Shown here: positions 34,143 through 42,868 of the stretch, piece after piece
Position numbering within the stretch: the stretch's first letter is position 1
Layout of the letters: every line of letters begins with the position of its first letter
DNA from: Phytohabitans aurantiacus
Lineage (GTDB): Bacteria; Actinomycetota; Actinomycetes; Mycobacteriales; Micromonosporaceae
DNA length: 64,000 nucleotides
Direction: 5' to 3'
NCBI RefSeq assembly: GCF_027923225.1
Contig: NZ_BSDI01000075.1
Location: forward strand, 31,170 to 95,169
Notes under the pieces: model-generated
Database searches by the model: none
What the model was told of the DNA's origin: nothing
What the model saw: the letters and a program-made list of their open reading frames with translations, nothing else
Made by a program: the position numbers and the translations under genes

Positions 34143-34938
34143 CCGGCCGCGCCCGTACCTGGCCCTGCTGCGTGGCCAGGTCAGCGCCCAAGCCTCGTAC
34201 CGGGTCTCGTTCGCCATCGACGTCGGCACCAACGTGATCGCCACGGTGCTCGACGTGCTCACCGTGCTGGTGCTGTTTCGGGTCACCAAGGCGCTGGGCG
34301 GGTTTACGCTTCGCGAGGCGATGGTGATGGTCGGGCTGACGGCGCTCGCGTTCGCCGCCGCCGACCTGACGGTCGGCAACATCGAGCGGGTCAAGCTGTA
34401 CGTGAACACGGGCCGGCTGGACGCGGTACTCGTGCGGCCGCTCGGCGTGCTGCCGCAGCTCGTGCTGATGGACATTCCCATCCGCAAGGCCGCGCGGTCG
34501 GTTTTCGGCGCGACTGTACTGGGTGTGGCGCTGGCGTCAGTCGACATCGACTGGACGGTGGCGCGGGTCGCGCTCCTGGTGTACGCGGTCCTCGGCGGCG
34601 TGCTGTTCTTCGCGTCCATCTTCGTGGCGACCGCCTCGGTGGCGTTCTGGTGGATCGAGTCGGGGGAGTTCGGTAACGCCTTCACCTATGGCGGCCGGGA
34701 GTTCACCACGTACCCGATCAATATCTACAGTGGATGGTTTCGGCGCGTGTTCGCGTACGGGCTGGGCTTCGGTTTTGTCGCCTACTACCCGGCGCTGGCA
34801 CTGCTCGGCAGGACCGACCCGCTGGGCCTGCCGGGCTGGGTGGGATATGCCGCGCCGGGCGTCTCGGTCATCGTCGCGGCGGCGGCCGCCGCGGTGTGGC
34901 GGGTGGGCGTCCGGCACTACCGGAGTACGGGGTCATGA
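34135..34938 (+). CDS. ABC-2 type transporter permease 2
   Basis: The 267-residue six-helix permease begins MADRPRPYLALLRGQVSAQA and is homologous in layout to its neighbour (YRVSFAIDVGTN, FWWIESGEFGNAFTYGGREF, PINIYSGWFRRVFAYGLGF). It overlaps permease 1 by eight bases and the ATPase gene by four, showing tight translational coupling. The pair would make a heterodimeric channel. Confidence 0.88.
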   Translation: MADRPRPYLALLRGQVSAQASYRVSFAIDVGTNVIATVLDVLTVLVLFRVTKALGGFTLREAMVMVGLTALAFAAADLTVGNIERVKLYVNTGRLDAVLVRPLGVLPQLVLMDIPIRKAARSVFGATVLGVALASVDIDWTVARVALLVYAVLGGVLFFASIFVATASVAFWWIESGEFGNAFTYGGREFTTYPINIYSGWFRRVFAYGLGFGFVAYYPALALLGRTDPLGLPGWVGYAAPGVSVIVAAAAAAVWRVGVRHYRSTGS

Positions 34939-35885
34939 GTGTGATCGAGGCGCGCGGGCTGCGCAAGGAGTTCACGGTACGGGTCAAGCGTTCGCGGCTG
35001 CGCCGTGAGAAACGCGTGGTGCGCGCGGTCGACGGGGTGGACCTGACTGTGGAGCGCGGCGAGATGCTGGGCTACATCGGTCCGAACGGTGCCGGCAAGT
35101 CCACGACGCTGAAGATGATGACCGGCGTCCTGATGCCGTCCGGTGGCGAGGTGCGGGTGTGCGGGTACACGCCGGTGCCGCAGCGGACGAAGCTGGCGCG
35201 CCGGATCGGCGTGGTCTTCGGCCAGCGGTCGCAGTTGTGGTGGGACCTGCCGTTGCGCGACTCGTTCGACCTGTTGCGGCACATCTTCCGCGTCCCGGCG
35301 GATGACCATGCGAGCCGGCTGCGCCGCTGCCGCTCCCTCCTCGACCTCGACGAGTTCCTCGAGATCCCGGTGCGGCAACTCTCCCTCGGCCAGCGGATGC
35401 GCGGCGAGCTGACCGCCGCGCTGCTGCACGGGCCGGAGGTGCTCTTCCTCGACGAGCCGACCATCGGGCTCGACGTGGTGAGCAAGCAGGCGGTCCGGTC
35501 GTTCCTGACCGAGGTGGGCGAGCGCGGCGACACCACCCTCGTACTGACCACGCACGACCTCGCCGACATCGAGCGGCTGTGCAAGCGGCTCGTGGTGATC
35601 GACCACGGTCGCGTCGTGCACGACGGCACGATCGACGCGCTGCACGCGCGGTACGGGTCGCGGCGGCGGGTGGTGGTCGACCTCGACGAGCCGGTGGCGT
35701 CGTTCGGTGACGCGACAGTGGAGGCCGACGGGCGCCGGCTGGTCTTCGAGGTGGACGGTTCCGCGGCGGCTGTGGTCGCGCGCCTCGGCGGGCTGCCCGG
35801 CCTGCGCGACATCGCCATCCTCGAGCCCGACATCGAAGACGTCGTGGCGCGCCTCTACAAGACGGCTACCGAGGATGCTCCATGA
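34935..35885 (+). CDS. ABC exporter ATP-binding protein
   Basis: The 316-residue ATPase has Walker A GPNGAGKST, signature LSLGQRMRGEL, Walker B EVLFLDEPTIGLD and the switch His in LVLTTHDLADIERL, followed by a C-terminal regulatory domain. This is the DrrA/NatA-like subfamily that drives ABC-2 permeases, in keeping with the two permease genes. ATG 34935 overlaps the permease 2 stop. The gene ends in overlap (20 bases) with the opposite XRE gene. Confidence 0.93.
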   Translation: MSVIEARGLRKEFTVRVKRSRLRREKRVVRAVDGVDLTVERGEMLGYIGPNGAGKSTTLKMMTGVLMPSGGEVRVCGYTPVPQRTKLARRIGVVFGQRSQLWWDLPLRDSFDLLRHIFRVPADDHASRLRRCRSLLDLDEFLEIPVRQLSLGQRMRGELTAALLHGPEVLFLDEPTIGLDVVSKQAVRSFLTEVGERGDTTLVLTTHDLADIERLCKRLVVIDHGRVVHDGTIDALHARYGSRRRVVVDLDEPVASFGDATVEADGRRLVFEVDGSAAAVVARLGGLPGLRDIAILEPDIEDVVARLYKTATEDAP

Positions 35886-36426
35886 CGAGGACGGCGAGGG
35901 TGCCCGGTTCGAGCGCGCCGTACACGTGGGGCTGGTCGCCGGCGAAGGCGATGTAGTCGCCGGGTTCGAGATCGACCGGGTCGTCGGCCGGGCCGGTACG
36001 CAGCCGTCCCCTGGCCACGACCAGGTGCTCGACGCTGCCCGGGATGTGAGCCTCGGCGTGCCGTTCGGCGCCCGGCTCCATCTCCATGAGGTAGAGGTCA
36101 CGGCGGGCGTGCAGGGAGCCGGCCGACAGCAGGATGCCGGCGAAGTCGGCCTGCTCCGACGGGATCCGGGCGCCCTCGCCGGCCCGCACCACGCGTACCG
36201 CCGGCGTGGGAGGCTCGACGAGGCGGCTGAACGGTACGCCCAGCGCCACCGCCAGCGACCAGAGCGTCTCCACGCTGGGGTTGCCGGTGCCGCTCTCCAG
36301 CTGCGAGAGCGTCGACTTGGCCACGCCCGCGCGCCGGGCCAACTCTGTCAGGGAGACGCCGGCCCGCTCGCGTTCCCGGCGCAGGGCGGCGGCGATGTGC
36401 GCGATCGGGGGTGCTGTTCGCTGCAT
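35866..36426 (-). CDS. XRE-family regulator with cupin domain
   Basis: The 186-residue protein has an N-terminal HTH (IAAALRRERERAGVSLTELARRAGVAKSTLSQLESG) and a C-terminal cupin (HIPGSVEHLVVARGRLRTG through EPGDYIAFAGDQPHVYGALE). Such proteins sense a small ligand through the cupin and repress or activate a neighbouring transporter. It is divergent from azlCD with a 19-base operator-like inverted repeat between, so it probably regulates that transporter and itself. Confidence 0.93.
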   Translation of the reverse strand: MQRTAPPIAHIAAALRRERERAGVSLTELARRAGVAKSTLSQLESGTGNPSVETLWSLAVALGVPFSRLVEPPTPAVRVVRAGEGARIPSEQADFAGILLSAGSLHARRDLYLMEMEPGAERHAEAHIPGSVEHLVVARGRLRTGPADDPVDLEPGDYIAFAGDQPHVYGALEPGTLAVLVMEHPR

Positions 36427-36443
36427 ACTGCCTTCCGTTCGAT

Positions 36444-36480
36444 TTGACGAACACTCGTGTGGTGTTCATTATTGTGGACT
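36444..36480 (+). promoter_or_regulatory. Leaderless azlC promoter with inverted-repeat operator
   Basis: TTGACG (36444-36449) and CATTAT (36467-36472) are 17 bases apart and place transcription start at about the ATG 36481, so the azlC message is probably leaderless. The inverted repeat GAACAC-n7-GTGTTC (36449-36467) fills the -35/-10 gap, an ideal repressor site for the divergent XRE-cupin protein. Confidence 0.65.
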
Positions 36481-37152
36481 ATGCGTACGGCAGAGCGAAC
36501 GCTGACCCGCGATATCGGCGCGCTGGGCGTGGCCGTGGTCGCCGTCGGCGCGTCGTTCGGCGCGATCGCGGTCGCCTCGGGGCTCCCCGCGTGGGCGGTC
36601 GTCGCGATGTCCGTGCTCGTCTTCGCGGGCGGATCCCAGTTCATGGCCGTCGGCCTGATAACGGTCGGAAACCCGTTCGCGGCCGTCTTCGCCGGACTCT
36701 TGCTCAACGCCCGCCACCTGCCGTTCGGCCTGGCGATCGCTGACGCGATCGGCCAGGGCTGGTGGCGCCGGCTGGTCGGCAGCCACCTGCTGGTGGACGA
36801 GTCGGTCGCCTTCGCCATGGCACTGCCCGCCGGCCCCGTTCGCCAGCGCGCGTACTGGTCGACCGGCGTCACCCTCTTCGTCGCCTGGCAGACCGGCACG
36901 GTACTCGGCATCCTGCTCGGCGGCTCAGTAGGCGACACCGACGCGCTCGGCCTCGACGCCGCCTTCCCCGCGGGCATGATCGCGCTCCTGCTGCCCTCAC
37001 TACGCGACCGCGACACCCGGCACGTCGCGCTCAGCGGCGCCCTGGTCGCCGTACTGGCCACCCCGTTCCTACCGGCAGGCCTGCCCGTACTGCTCGCCCT
37101 CAGCGGCCTCCTCCTGGCCTGGCGGCGCCTCCCCGTGGCGGGGCGGCGCTGA
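36481..37152 (+). CDS. azlC: Branched-chain amino-acid exporter subunit
   Basis: The 223-residue AzlC protein has seven or so hydrophobic helices, with GASFGAIAVASGL, FAGGSQFMAVGL and LLNARHLPFGLAIADAIG, all typical of the family. With AzlD it exports branched-chain amino acids. ATG 36481 has no ribosome site, in line with a leaderless transcript. It overlaps azlD by one base (TGATG). Confidence 0.95.
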   Translation: MRTAERTLTRDIGALGVAVVAVGASFGAIAVASGLPAWAVVAMSVLVFAGGSQFMAVGLITVGNPFAAVFAGLLLNARHLPFGLAIADAIGQGWWRRLVGSHLLVDESVAFAMALPAGPVRQRAYWSTGVTLFVAWQTGTVLGILLGGSVGDTDALGLDAAFPAGMIALLLPSLRDRDTRHVALSGALVAVLATPFLPAGLPVLLALSGLLLAWRRLPVAGRR

Positions 37153-37460
37153 TGCTGATAGCGGTGATCGTGGCGCTGGCGGTGGGCACGTACGCCTTCC
37201 GCCTGGCTGGCGTGGTCCTCCGCGACCGCCTCGACCTACCCGAGCCGCTGCGCCGGCTGCTGCCCATGGCGGCGGCAGCACTCCTGGCAGCTTTGGCAGG
37301 CACTGCGGCTCTAACCGACAGCGGCGCCTTCGCCGGCATCGCCCGACCGGTGGGTGTCGCGGTAGGCGCCGTCCTAGCCTGGCTAAAGGCGCCCTTCATC
37401 GCGGTAGTGGTAGCAGCGGCAGCAACAGCCGCCCTCCTCCGCCTAGCCGGCATCCCCTAA
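37152..37460 (+). CDS. azlD: Branched-chain amino-acid exporter subunit
   Basis: The small (102-residue) partner of AzlC has four membrane helices: MLIAVIVALAVGTYAFRLAG, LPMAAAALLAALAGTAAL, and a C-terminal hydrophobic pair ending LLRLAGIP. The start overlaps the azlC stop. The rest of the transcript runs into a tandem-repeat island. Confidence 0.93.
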   Translation: MLIAVIVALAVGTYAFRLAGVVLRDRLDLPEPLRRLLPMAAAALLAALAGTAALTDSGAFAGIARPVGVAVGAVLAWLKAPFIAVVVAAAATAALLRLAGIP

Positions 37461-37504
37461 CACCACCCACCAGCGCCCAGGTCCCCGCGCCTCAACGCCG
37501 ATCG

Positions 37505-37620
37505 CTCGCTCACCGCGCGGACCGGGCGCTCACCGCGCGGACCGGGCGCTCACCGCGCGGACCGGGCGCTCACCGCGCGGACCGGGCGCTCACCGCGCGG
37601 ACCGGGCGCGCGCTCACCGC
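37505..37620 (+). repeat. 20-base tandem array
   Basis: The unit CACCGCGCGGACCGGGCGCT is repeated about 5.5 times with near identity, running directly into the 79-bp element. Confidence 0.9.
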
Positions 37621-37621
37621 G

Positions 37622-37701
37622 CCGATCAAGGGCAAATGCACGTGGTTCGATCGCCAAACCGCGTGCATTCGGCCATGATCGATGCGAATGCCCTTGATCG
37701 A
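37622..37701 (+). repeat. 79-bp element, complete copy 4
   Basis: Arm CGATCAAGGGCAAATGCACG, loop TGGTTCGATCGCCAAACC, partner GCGTGCATTCGGCCATGATC, third arm GATGCGAATGCCCTTGATCG. The partner arm has mutated, so this copy folds less well. Confidence 0.85.
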
Positions 37702-38006
37702 CGACGGTTGGCGTCGGCATCGCCGGCCGGCAGCCCCAGCCCGCGCGTATCGGCCCTCGCTTGGCGGCTCGCGCTTGGCCACCTGCGCTTGGCGGTCGCC
37801 GGCCCGCCGTCAGCGCGTGGCCGGAACCCTGCCGTCCGCACAAAATCCCCGAACATGTCCCCTCACACGCGGCCGGAGGGGGCAATTTCCCCGATATTGC
37901 TGTATCGGGTCTGGGCGCGTCCGGGCCATCCCGGCCCACTACGCAGCCCGCACCCGCAGCGGCGCACCGAAATGGGGATCGCGAGCGGTTCTGGCCTGTG
38001 TTGGCG

Positions 38007-38630
38007 CTAGACCGCGGTGCCGATCGTCACCTTTGGCTTCGGCATGCGCATGCGGCGGAACGTGATGGAGCGCATGATCGCGTACAGGTACAGCGAGCCC
38101 ATCCGCTGCGTCGTCTTCGGGAAGCGTGCCCGAATGAGCTTGCCCACCTTGCGCGAGATGAGGATCGAGTCGACCACGACGCCGAGCGCCAGTGCGCCCC
38201 ACAGCAGGTTGGAGATCAGTCGCACGGGGTCGGGCATCGCCGCGGACGAGCCGATCAGTACGACCAGCGCGCCGCCGAAGAACCACGTACCCACCGTGCG
38301 TCGCGAGTCGACGATGTCGCGGACCAGCGAGCGCTCAGGCCCTCGATCGCGGGCCAGCAGGTACTTCTCGTCGCCCGCCCGCATACCGGCCATCGCCTCG
38401 GCCCGCTCGGCACGTTGCCGCTCCCGGGACCGCTTGTACGCCTCGCGCCGGTTGGCGGGCGCCGCTTCGACCGCGCGCCGGCGATTGGTGGCGCGCTTGG
38501 GCGTGGTGACGCCGAGATCCTTCTTACTCGGCGTGTACCCCCTCGGGCGCGCGGCTTCATCGACCTCGTCGGGGGTCTCCTCGACCTCGTCGACGACGTC
38601 AGCGGACTTGCGGCGAAACAGCGACGGCAC
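38007..38630 (-). CDS. DUF3043 membrane protein
   Basis: The 207-residue protein starts MPSLFRRKSADVVDEVEETP, has a basic Lys/Arg-rich middle (KRATNRRRAVEAAPANRREA), and two membrane helices (residues about 115-165) ahead of RFPKTTQRMGSLYLYAIMR. This is the DUF3043 family of actinomycetes, of unknown function. GTG 38630 was chosen because the family begins M-x-SLFRRKS there. It lies just after the murA gene end region on the same strand, separated by a repeat stretch. Confidence 0.9.
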   Translation of the reverse strand: MPSLFRRKSADVVDEVEETPDEVDEAARPRGYTPSKKDLGVTTPKRATNRRRAVEAAPANRREAYKRSRERQRAERAEAMAGMRAGDEKYLLARDRGPERSLVRDIVDSRRTVGTWFFGGALVVLIGSSAAMPDPVRLISNLLWGALALGVVVDSILISRKVGKLIRARFPKTTQRMGSLYLYAIMRSITFRRMRMPKPKVTIGTAV

Positions 38631-38745
38631 GTTGCAAAGGGTAGCGGGTGCCAGCACGGCTCGCCGCGCCCGCCCGCGCGAGCGCCACCCCCGCCAAGGC
38701 GGACGGTCCGCACGGCCCCGCGTGCGACGGGCTCAGCCCAGCCAT

Positions 38746-38824
38746 CGATCAAGGAAAATCGCAACGATCAAGGGCGAATGCACGCGGTTTTGAGATCGAA
38801 CCACGTGCGTTCGCCCTTGATCGG
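38746..38824 (-). repeat. 79-bp element, complete copy 5
   Basis: Third arm first (CGATCAAGGAAAATCGCAAC), then the main palindrome AGGGCGAATGCACGCGGTTT...CCACGTGCGTTCGCCCTTGA. Confidence 0.85.
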
Positions 38825-38985
38825 CGGGCAGAGCGCGCTGGCGCGCGGGCAGTGCCGCGGGGGCGCGCGGGCGGCCCGCAGGCGCGCGGGCAGAGCGTGC
38901 TGGCGCGCGGGCAGGGCGCGGCCGCGCGGGCAGGGCGCGCTGGCGCGCGGGCAGGGCGCGAGGGCGCGCTGGCGCGCGAGGTGGG
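38825..38985 (+). repeat. Imperfect GC tandem tract
   Basis: Units of GCGCGCGGGCAG with variable spacers (GGGCGC, CTGGCG) repeat about ten times. Confidence 0.75.
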
Positions 38986-38987
38986 GG

Positions 38988-40331
38988 TTAGCCGCGTTCG
39001 GCGTGGGCGCCTAGGGCGGCCAGCTTGGCTTCGAAGTCTTCGTAGCCGCGGTTGATCAAGTCGACGCCGTACACCCGGGAGGTGCCCTCGGCGGCCAGTG
39101 CGGCGATCAAGTGGCTGAAGCCGGCGCGCAGGTCGGGGATCACGAGGTCGGCCGCGTGCAGCTTGCTGGGGCCGGCGATCACCGCGGAGTGCTTGAAGTT
39201 GCGGCGGCCGAACCGGCACGGGGTGCCGCCGAGGCAGTCGCGATAGACCTGGATCGTCGCGCCCATCGTGTTGAGCGCGTCGGTGTAGCCGAGGCGCTGC
39301 TCGTACACGGTCTCGTGCACGATCGACAGGCCCCGCGCCTGGGTGAGCGCCACGACGAGCGGCTGCTGCCAGTCGGTCATGAAGCCGGGGTGCACGTCGG
39401 TTTCGATCGCCACGGCCCGCAGCTCGCCACCCGGGTGCCAGAACCGGATTTTGCCCTCCTGGCCGGCACGCGGGCGGGCATCGGTGACCTCGTACGCGCC
39501 GCCGACCGAGCGGAAGACGTTCAGGAACGTCATCATGTCGACCTGCTCGGCGCCCAGCACCTCGATGTCGCCACCGGTGGCCAGCGCGGCGGCTGCCCAG
39601 CTGGCGGCCTCGATGCGGTCGGGGATGGGCCGGTGGGTGTAGCCGCCGAGGCGGGGCACGCCCTGGATCTCGATGACCCGGTCGGTGTGCACCTTGATGA
39701 TCGCGCCCATCTTCTGCAGGACGCAGATCAGGTCGATGATCTCGGGCTCGACCGCGGCGTTGCGCAGCTCGGTGACGCCGTCGGCCATGACCGCGGTCAG
39801 CAGTACCTGCTCGGTGGCGCCGACGCTCGGGTACGGCAGCTCCAGCTTGGTGCCGTGCAGGCCGTTGGGCGCGGTCAGGTGCATGCCGTCGGGCGCCTTG
39901 TCGACCATCGCGCCGAACTCGCGCAGCGCCTGGATGTGAAAGTCGATCGGCCGCGGCCCGATGTGGCAGCCGCCCAGGTCGGGGATGAAGGCGTGGCCCA
40001 GCCGGTGGAGCAGCGGGCCGCACAGGAGGATCGGGATGCGGCTGGAGCCGGCGTGCACGTTGATCTCGTCGGTGCTGGCGCTCTCGACGTTGGCGGGGTC
40101 GAAGACCAGCTCACCGTCTTCGACGCCGTCGGTCACCTTGACGCCGTGCAGCTCCAGGAGCCCGCGGACCACCTCGACGTCGCGGATGCGGGGCACGTCG
40201 AACAGCCGGCTCGGCTCGTCGCCGAGCAACGCTGCCACCATCGCCTTGGAGACGAGGTTCTTCGCGCCGCGTACCCGGATCTGTCCGTGCAGTGGCGTGC
40301 CACCGTGCACGGTCAGGACGTCGTTCGTCAA
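38988..40331 (-). CDS. murA: UDP-N-acetylglucosamine 1-carboxyvinyltransferase
   Basis: It catalyses the first committed step of peptidoglycan synthesis, adding enolpyruvate to UDP-GlcNAc. The 447-residue protein retains GAKN (Lys24, Asn25), the fosfomycin-reactive Cys in GGCHIGPRP (Cys122) and the six repeated folds. TTG 40331 follows AGGAGG by six bases, which settles the start. The retained Cys122 predicts fosfomycin sensitivity of this copy; other copies cannot be excluded. Confidence 0.96.
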   Translation of the reverse strand: MTNDVLTVHGGTPLHGQIRVRGAKNLVSKAMVAALLGDEPSRLFDVPRIRDVEVVRGLLELHGVKVTDGVEDGELVFDPANVESASTDEINVHAGSSRIPILLCGPLLHRLGHAFIPDLGGCHIGPRPIDFHIQALREFGAMVDKAPDGMHLTAPNGLHGTKLELPYPSVGATEQVLLTAVMADGVTELRNAAVEPEIIDLICVLQKMGAIIKVHTDRVIEIQGVPRLGGYTHRPIPDRIEAASWAAAALATGGDIEVLGAEQVDMMTFLNVFRSVGGAYEVTDARPRAGQEGKIRFWHPGGELRAVAIETDVHPGFMTDWQQPLVVALTQARGLSIVHETVYEQRLGYTDALNTMGATIQVYRDCLGGTPCRFGRRNFKHSAVIAGPSKLHAADLVIPDLRAGFSHLIAALAAEGTSRVYGVDLINRGYEDFEAKLAALGAHAERG

Positions 40332-40424
40332 CGTAAACCTCCTGCGATTGGCTCAGGACCCGGGCAGCATAGCGCTCAGTGACTTTAGTACGGAGTCGCG
40401 CGGCGCGCAGGATGGCGCGAAACC

Positions 40425-40452
40425 GGGAAACACGGAATCTTCCGTGTTTCCC
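40425..40452 (-). terminator. Intrinsic hairpin downstream of nadA
   Basis: GGGAAACACGGA and its perfect complement flank the four-base loop ATCT: a 12-bp stem starting 14 bases after the nadA stop, without a U-tract. Confidence 0.8.
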
Positions 40453-40465
40453 TGATGACCGAGCG

Positions 40466-41644
40466 TTACGGAAGGGCGAGCATCTGGTCGAGTGCGACGC
40501 GGGCGTGACGCGCCGTGTCGGCATCGACGGTGATCTGGTTCACGAGTCGCCCGGCGGCCAGCTCTTCCAGGGCCCAGACGAGGTGGGGCAGGTCGATCCG
40601 GTTCATGGTGGAGCAGTAGCAGACGTTCCGGTCGAGGAACATGATCTGCTTGTCCGGATGGGCGTGCGCCAGCCGGCGTACCAGATTGAGCTCCGTGCCG
40701 ATGGCCCACGCCGACCCGGCGGGCGCCGCGTCGAGGGTCTTGATGATGTATTCGGTCGAGCCGACGTAGTCGGCCGACGTGACCACGTCGTAGCGGCATT
40801 CCGGGTGGACGAGCACGTTGACACCAGGCACCCGTAGCCGCACCTCGTCGACGCAGCTCTTGGTGAACCGCCCGTGCACCGAGCAGTGCCCCCGCCAGAG
40901 GATCATCTTGGCCTCGCGCAGCTGCTTCTCGGTGAGGCCGCCGCCCGGCTTGTGCGGGTCGTACAGCACGCAGTCGTCGGCGTCGATCCCCATCTCCAGG
41001 ATGGCGGTGTTGCGCCCGAGGTGCTGGTCGGGCAGGAAGAGCACCCGCTGCCCGCGCTCGAACGCCCAGGTCAGCGCCCGCTTGGCGTTGGACGATGTGC
41101 AGACCACGCCGTGGTTGCGGCCGACGAAGCCCTTGATGTCGGCCGAGGAGTTCATGTAGGTGACCGGGACGGTCGAGCTGGCGACGCCCGCGTCTTCGAG
41201 CAGCTCCCAGGCGGCCTCCACCTGCGGCAGCGCGGCCATGTCGGCCATCGAGCAGCCGGCGCCGAGGTCGGGAAGGACGACCTTCTGCGCGTCGGAGGTG
41301 AGGATGTCGGCGCTCTCGGCCATGAAGTGCACGCCGCAGAAGACGATGTACTCCGCTTCTGGGCGGGCGGCCGCCTCGCGGGCCAGCTTGAACGAGTCGC
41401 CCGTCACATCGGCGAACTGGATGACCTCGTCGCGCTGGTAGTGGTGCCCGAGGATGAAGAGCCGGTCGCCGAGGGCGGCCTTGGCGCGGGTGGCCCGCTC
41501 GACCAGGTCGGGGTCGCTGGGGGAGGGCAGCTCGCCGGGGCACTCGACGCCGCGTTCGGCAGAAGGGTCGCTGCCCCGTCCGAGCAGCAGGAGTGCGGCA
41601 CCGGTGCCTGACGGCTCAACCCAGGTCGAAGTCACGCCATCCAT
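40466..41644 (-). CDS. nadA: Quinolinate synthase
   Basis: NadA condenses iminoaspartate with dihydroxyacetone phosphate to quinolinate for NAD synthesis, using a [4Fe-4S] cluster. The 392-residue protein carries FILGHHYQRDEV, FCGVHFMAESAD, HGVVCTSSNAKR and HPECRYDVV with the three cluster cysteines. The start ATG 41644 gives MDGVTSTWVEPSG; GTG 41635 three codons on is equally possible because no strong ribosome site is visible. No nadB or nadC accompanies it here. Confidence 0.93.
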   Translation of the reverse strand: MDGVTSTWVEPSGTGAALLLLGRGSDPSAERGVECPGELPSPSDPDLVERATRAKAALGDRLFILGHHYQRDEVIQFADVTGDSFKLAREAAARPEAEYIVFCGVHFMAESADILTSDAQKVVLPDLGAGCSMADMAALPQVEAAWELLEDAGVASSTVPVTYMNSSADIKGFVGRNHGVVCTSSNAKRALTWAFERGQRVLFLPDQHLGRNTAILEMGIDADDCVLYDPHKPGGGLTEKQLREAKMILWRGHCSVHGRFTKSCVDEVRLRVPGVNVLVHPECRYDVVTSADYVGSTEYIIKTLDAAPAGSAWAIGTELNLVRRLAHAHPDKQIMFLDRNVCYCSTMNRIDLPHLVWALEELAAGRLVNQITVDADTARHARVALDQMLALP

Positions 41645-41695
41645 GATGCGCCCCATCGCCAACTCCGGGACTGTGGCATGTCACACTCCGGAAAC

Positions 41696-42820
41696 ATGCG
41701 AGTGCTGATCTGCCCTGACAAGTACGCCGGTACCCTCGCGGCGCCCGCGGTGGCCGAGGCCATCGCGGCGGGTTGGCGCTCCGCGGCGGCCAAAGACGAG
41801 ACCGTCGAGCGTCCGCTCTCCGACGGCGGTCCAGGTTTTCTGGATGTACTGGCGTCGCTGGGTACCTCGATTCCGGTACCGACGGTGGATCCGCTGGGCC
41901 GCCCTGTCGCCGGCTCGGTGCTGCTGGACGGCGACACGGCGTACGTGGAGAGCGCGCAGGCGTGTGGCCTGCATCTCCTCTCGAAAAGTGAGCGCGACCC
42001 GCTGGGCGCCACGTCGTACGGGCTAGGGGTGCTGCTGGCGCACGCCGTCGAGGCGGGCGCGCGGCGGATCGTGATCGGGCTGGGCGGGTCGGCGACCAAC
42101 GACGGTGGCGCGGGCATGTACGCCGCGCTCAGCGCCGCGCCGCTGGACGAGACCGGATACGCGCTGCCGTACGGCGGTGCCGCGTTGACCGCCGTTGCCG
42201 GGTTGGAGGGTGACCCGCGCTTGCGTGGCGCCGCCCTGGTCGCGGCGACCGACGTCGACAACCCGCTGACCGGGCTGCACGGCGCATCCAATGTGTACGG
42301 TCCGCAGAAGGGCGCGTCCCGCGAAGACGTACTGCTGCTCGACGGCGCGCTGACCCGGTGGGCGTCGGTGCTGGAGAAGGAGCTATCGACGTGCCCGCCC
42401 AACCTGGCGGGTCTGCCGGGGGCGGGTGCGGCTGGCGGGCTGGGCGCGGCGATCCTCGCGCTCGGCGGCCGCTGCGAGTCGGGCATCACGATGGTGACGA
42501 ACCTCATCGGGCTCGACGCCGCCCTGGACGAGGCCGATCTGGTGATCACGGGGGAGGGCTCGTTCGACCACCAGTCGCTGCGCGGCAAGGTGGTTGCCGG
42601 GGTGGCCGCCGGCGCCCGCGATCGTGGCTTGCCGTGCCTGGTACTGGCCGGCCAGGTGAGCGCGGGCCGCCGCGAAGCCGCCGCGGCGGGCGTCACCGAC
42701 GCGTACGCCCTGGTGGACCGGGTCGGCCTCGACAAGGCGATGGCCGAGCCCGCGGAGGCCCTGCGAGACCTGGCCGCCCACCTGGCGACGCAGTGGTCGC
42801 CAGTGGGAGGGTCGCGGTAA
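41696..42820 (+). CDS. Glycerate kinase
   Basis: This 374-residue protein of the glycerate kinase (GckA/GlxK type 1) family begins MRVLICPDKYAGTLAAPAVA. It shows RPLSDGGPGFLDVL, IGLGGSATNDGGAGMYAAL (a Gly-rich nucleotide loop), VYGPQKGAS and ITGEGSFDHQSLRGKVVAGV, all hallmarks of the family. It phosphorylates D-glycerate to 2- or 3-phosphoglycerate. The ATG 41696 has only a weak ribosome site. Confidence 0.95.
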   Translation: MRVLICPDKYAGTLAAPAVAEAIAAGWRSAAAKDETVERPLSDGGPGFLDVLASLGTSIPVPTVDPLGRPVAGSVLLDGDTAYVESAQACGLHLLSKSERDPLGATSYGLGVLLAHAVEAGARRIVIGLGGSATNDGGAGMYAALSAAPLDETGYALPYGGAALTAVAGLEGDPRLRGAALVAATDVDNPLTGLHGASNVYGPQKGASREDVLLLDGALTRWASVLEKELSTCPPNLAGLPGAGAAGGLGAAILALGGRCESGITMVTNLIGLDAALDEADLVITGEGSFDHQSLRGKVVAGVAAGARDRGLPCLVLAGQVSAGRREAAAAGVTDAYALVDRVGLDKAMAEPAEALRDLAAHLATQWSPVGGSR

Positions 42821-42855
42821 CAACCTGCACACGCATTTAATGCATGCGCATCTGC

Positions 42856-42868
42856 TAGGATGGGCGGC
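42856..42868 (+). promoter_or_regulatory. Leaderless promoter of the MarR gene
   Basis: TAGGAT (42856-42861) followed seven bases later by GTG 42869 is the usual actinomycete leaderless layout. An A/T-rich palindromic stretch (GCATTTAATGCATGCG) just upstream could be the MarR protein's own operator. Confidence 0.55.

Larger units (their letters stand above)
37461..38006. other. Non-coding repeat island 2
   Basis: After 37460 there is a 20-base tandem array (37505-37620), a complete 79-bp element (37622-37701), and about 300 bases of moderately GC-rich sequence without a supported gene before the DUF3043 stop. I see no RNA gene. Confidence 0.75.
38631..38987. other. Non-coding repeat island 3
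   Basis: A complete 79-bp element (38746-38824) is followed by about 155 bases of imperfect GCGCGCTGGCGCGCGGGCAG tandem units before the murA stop. I find no supported gene. Confidence 0.75.
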
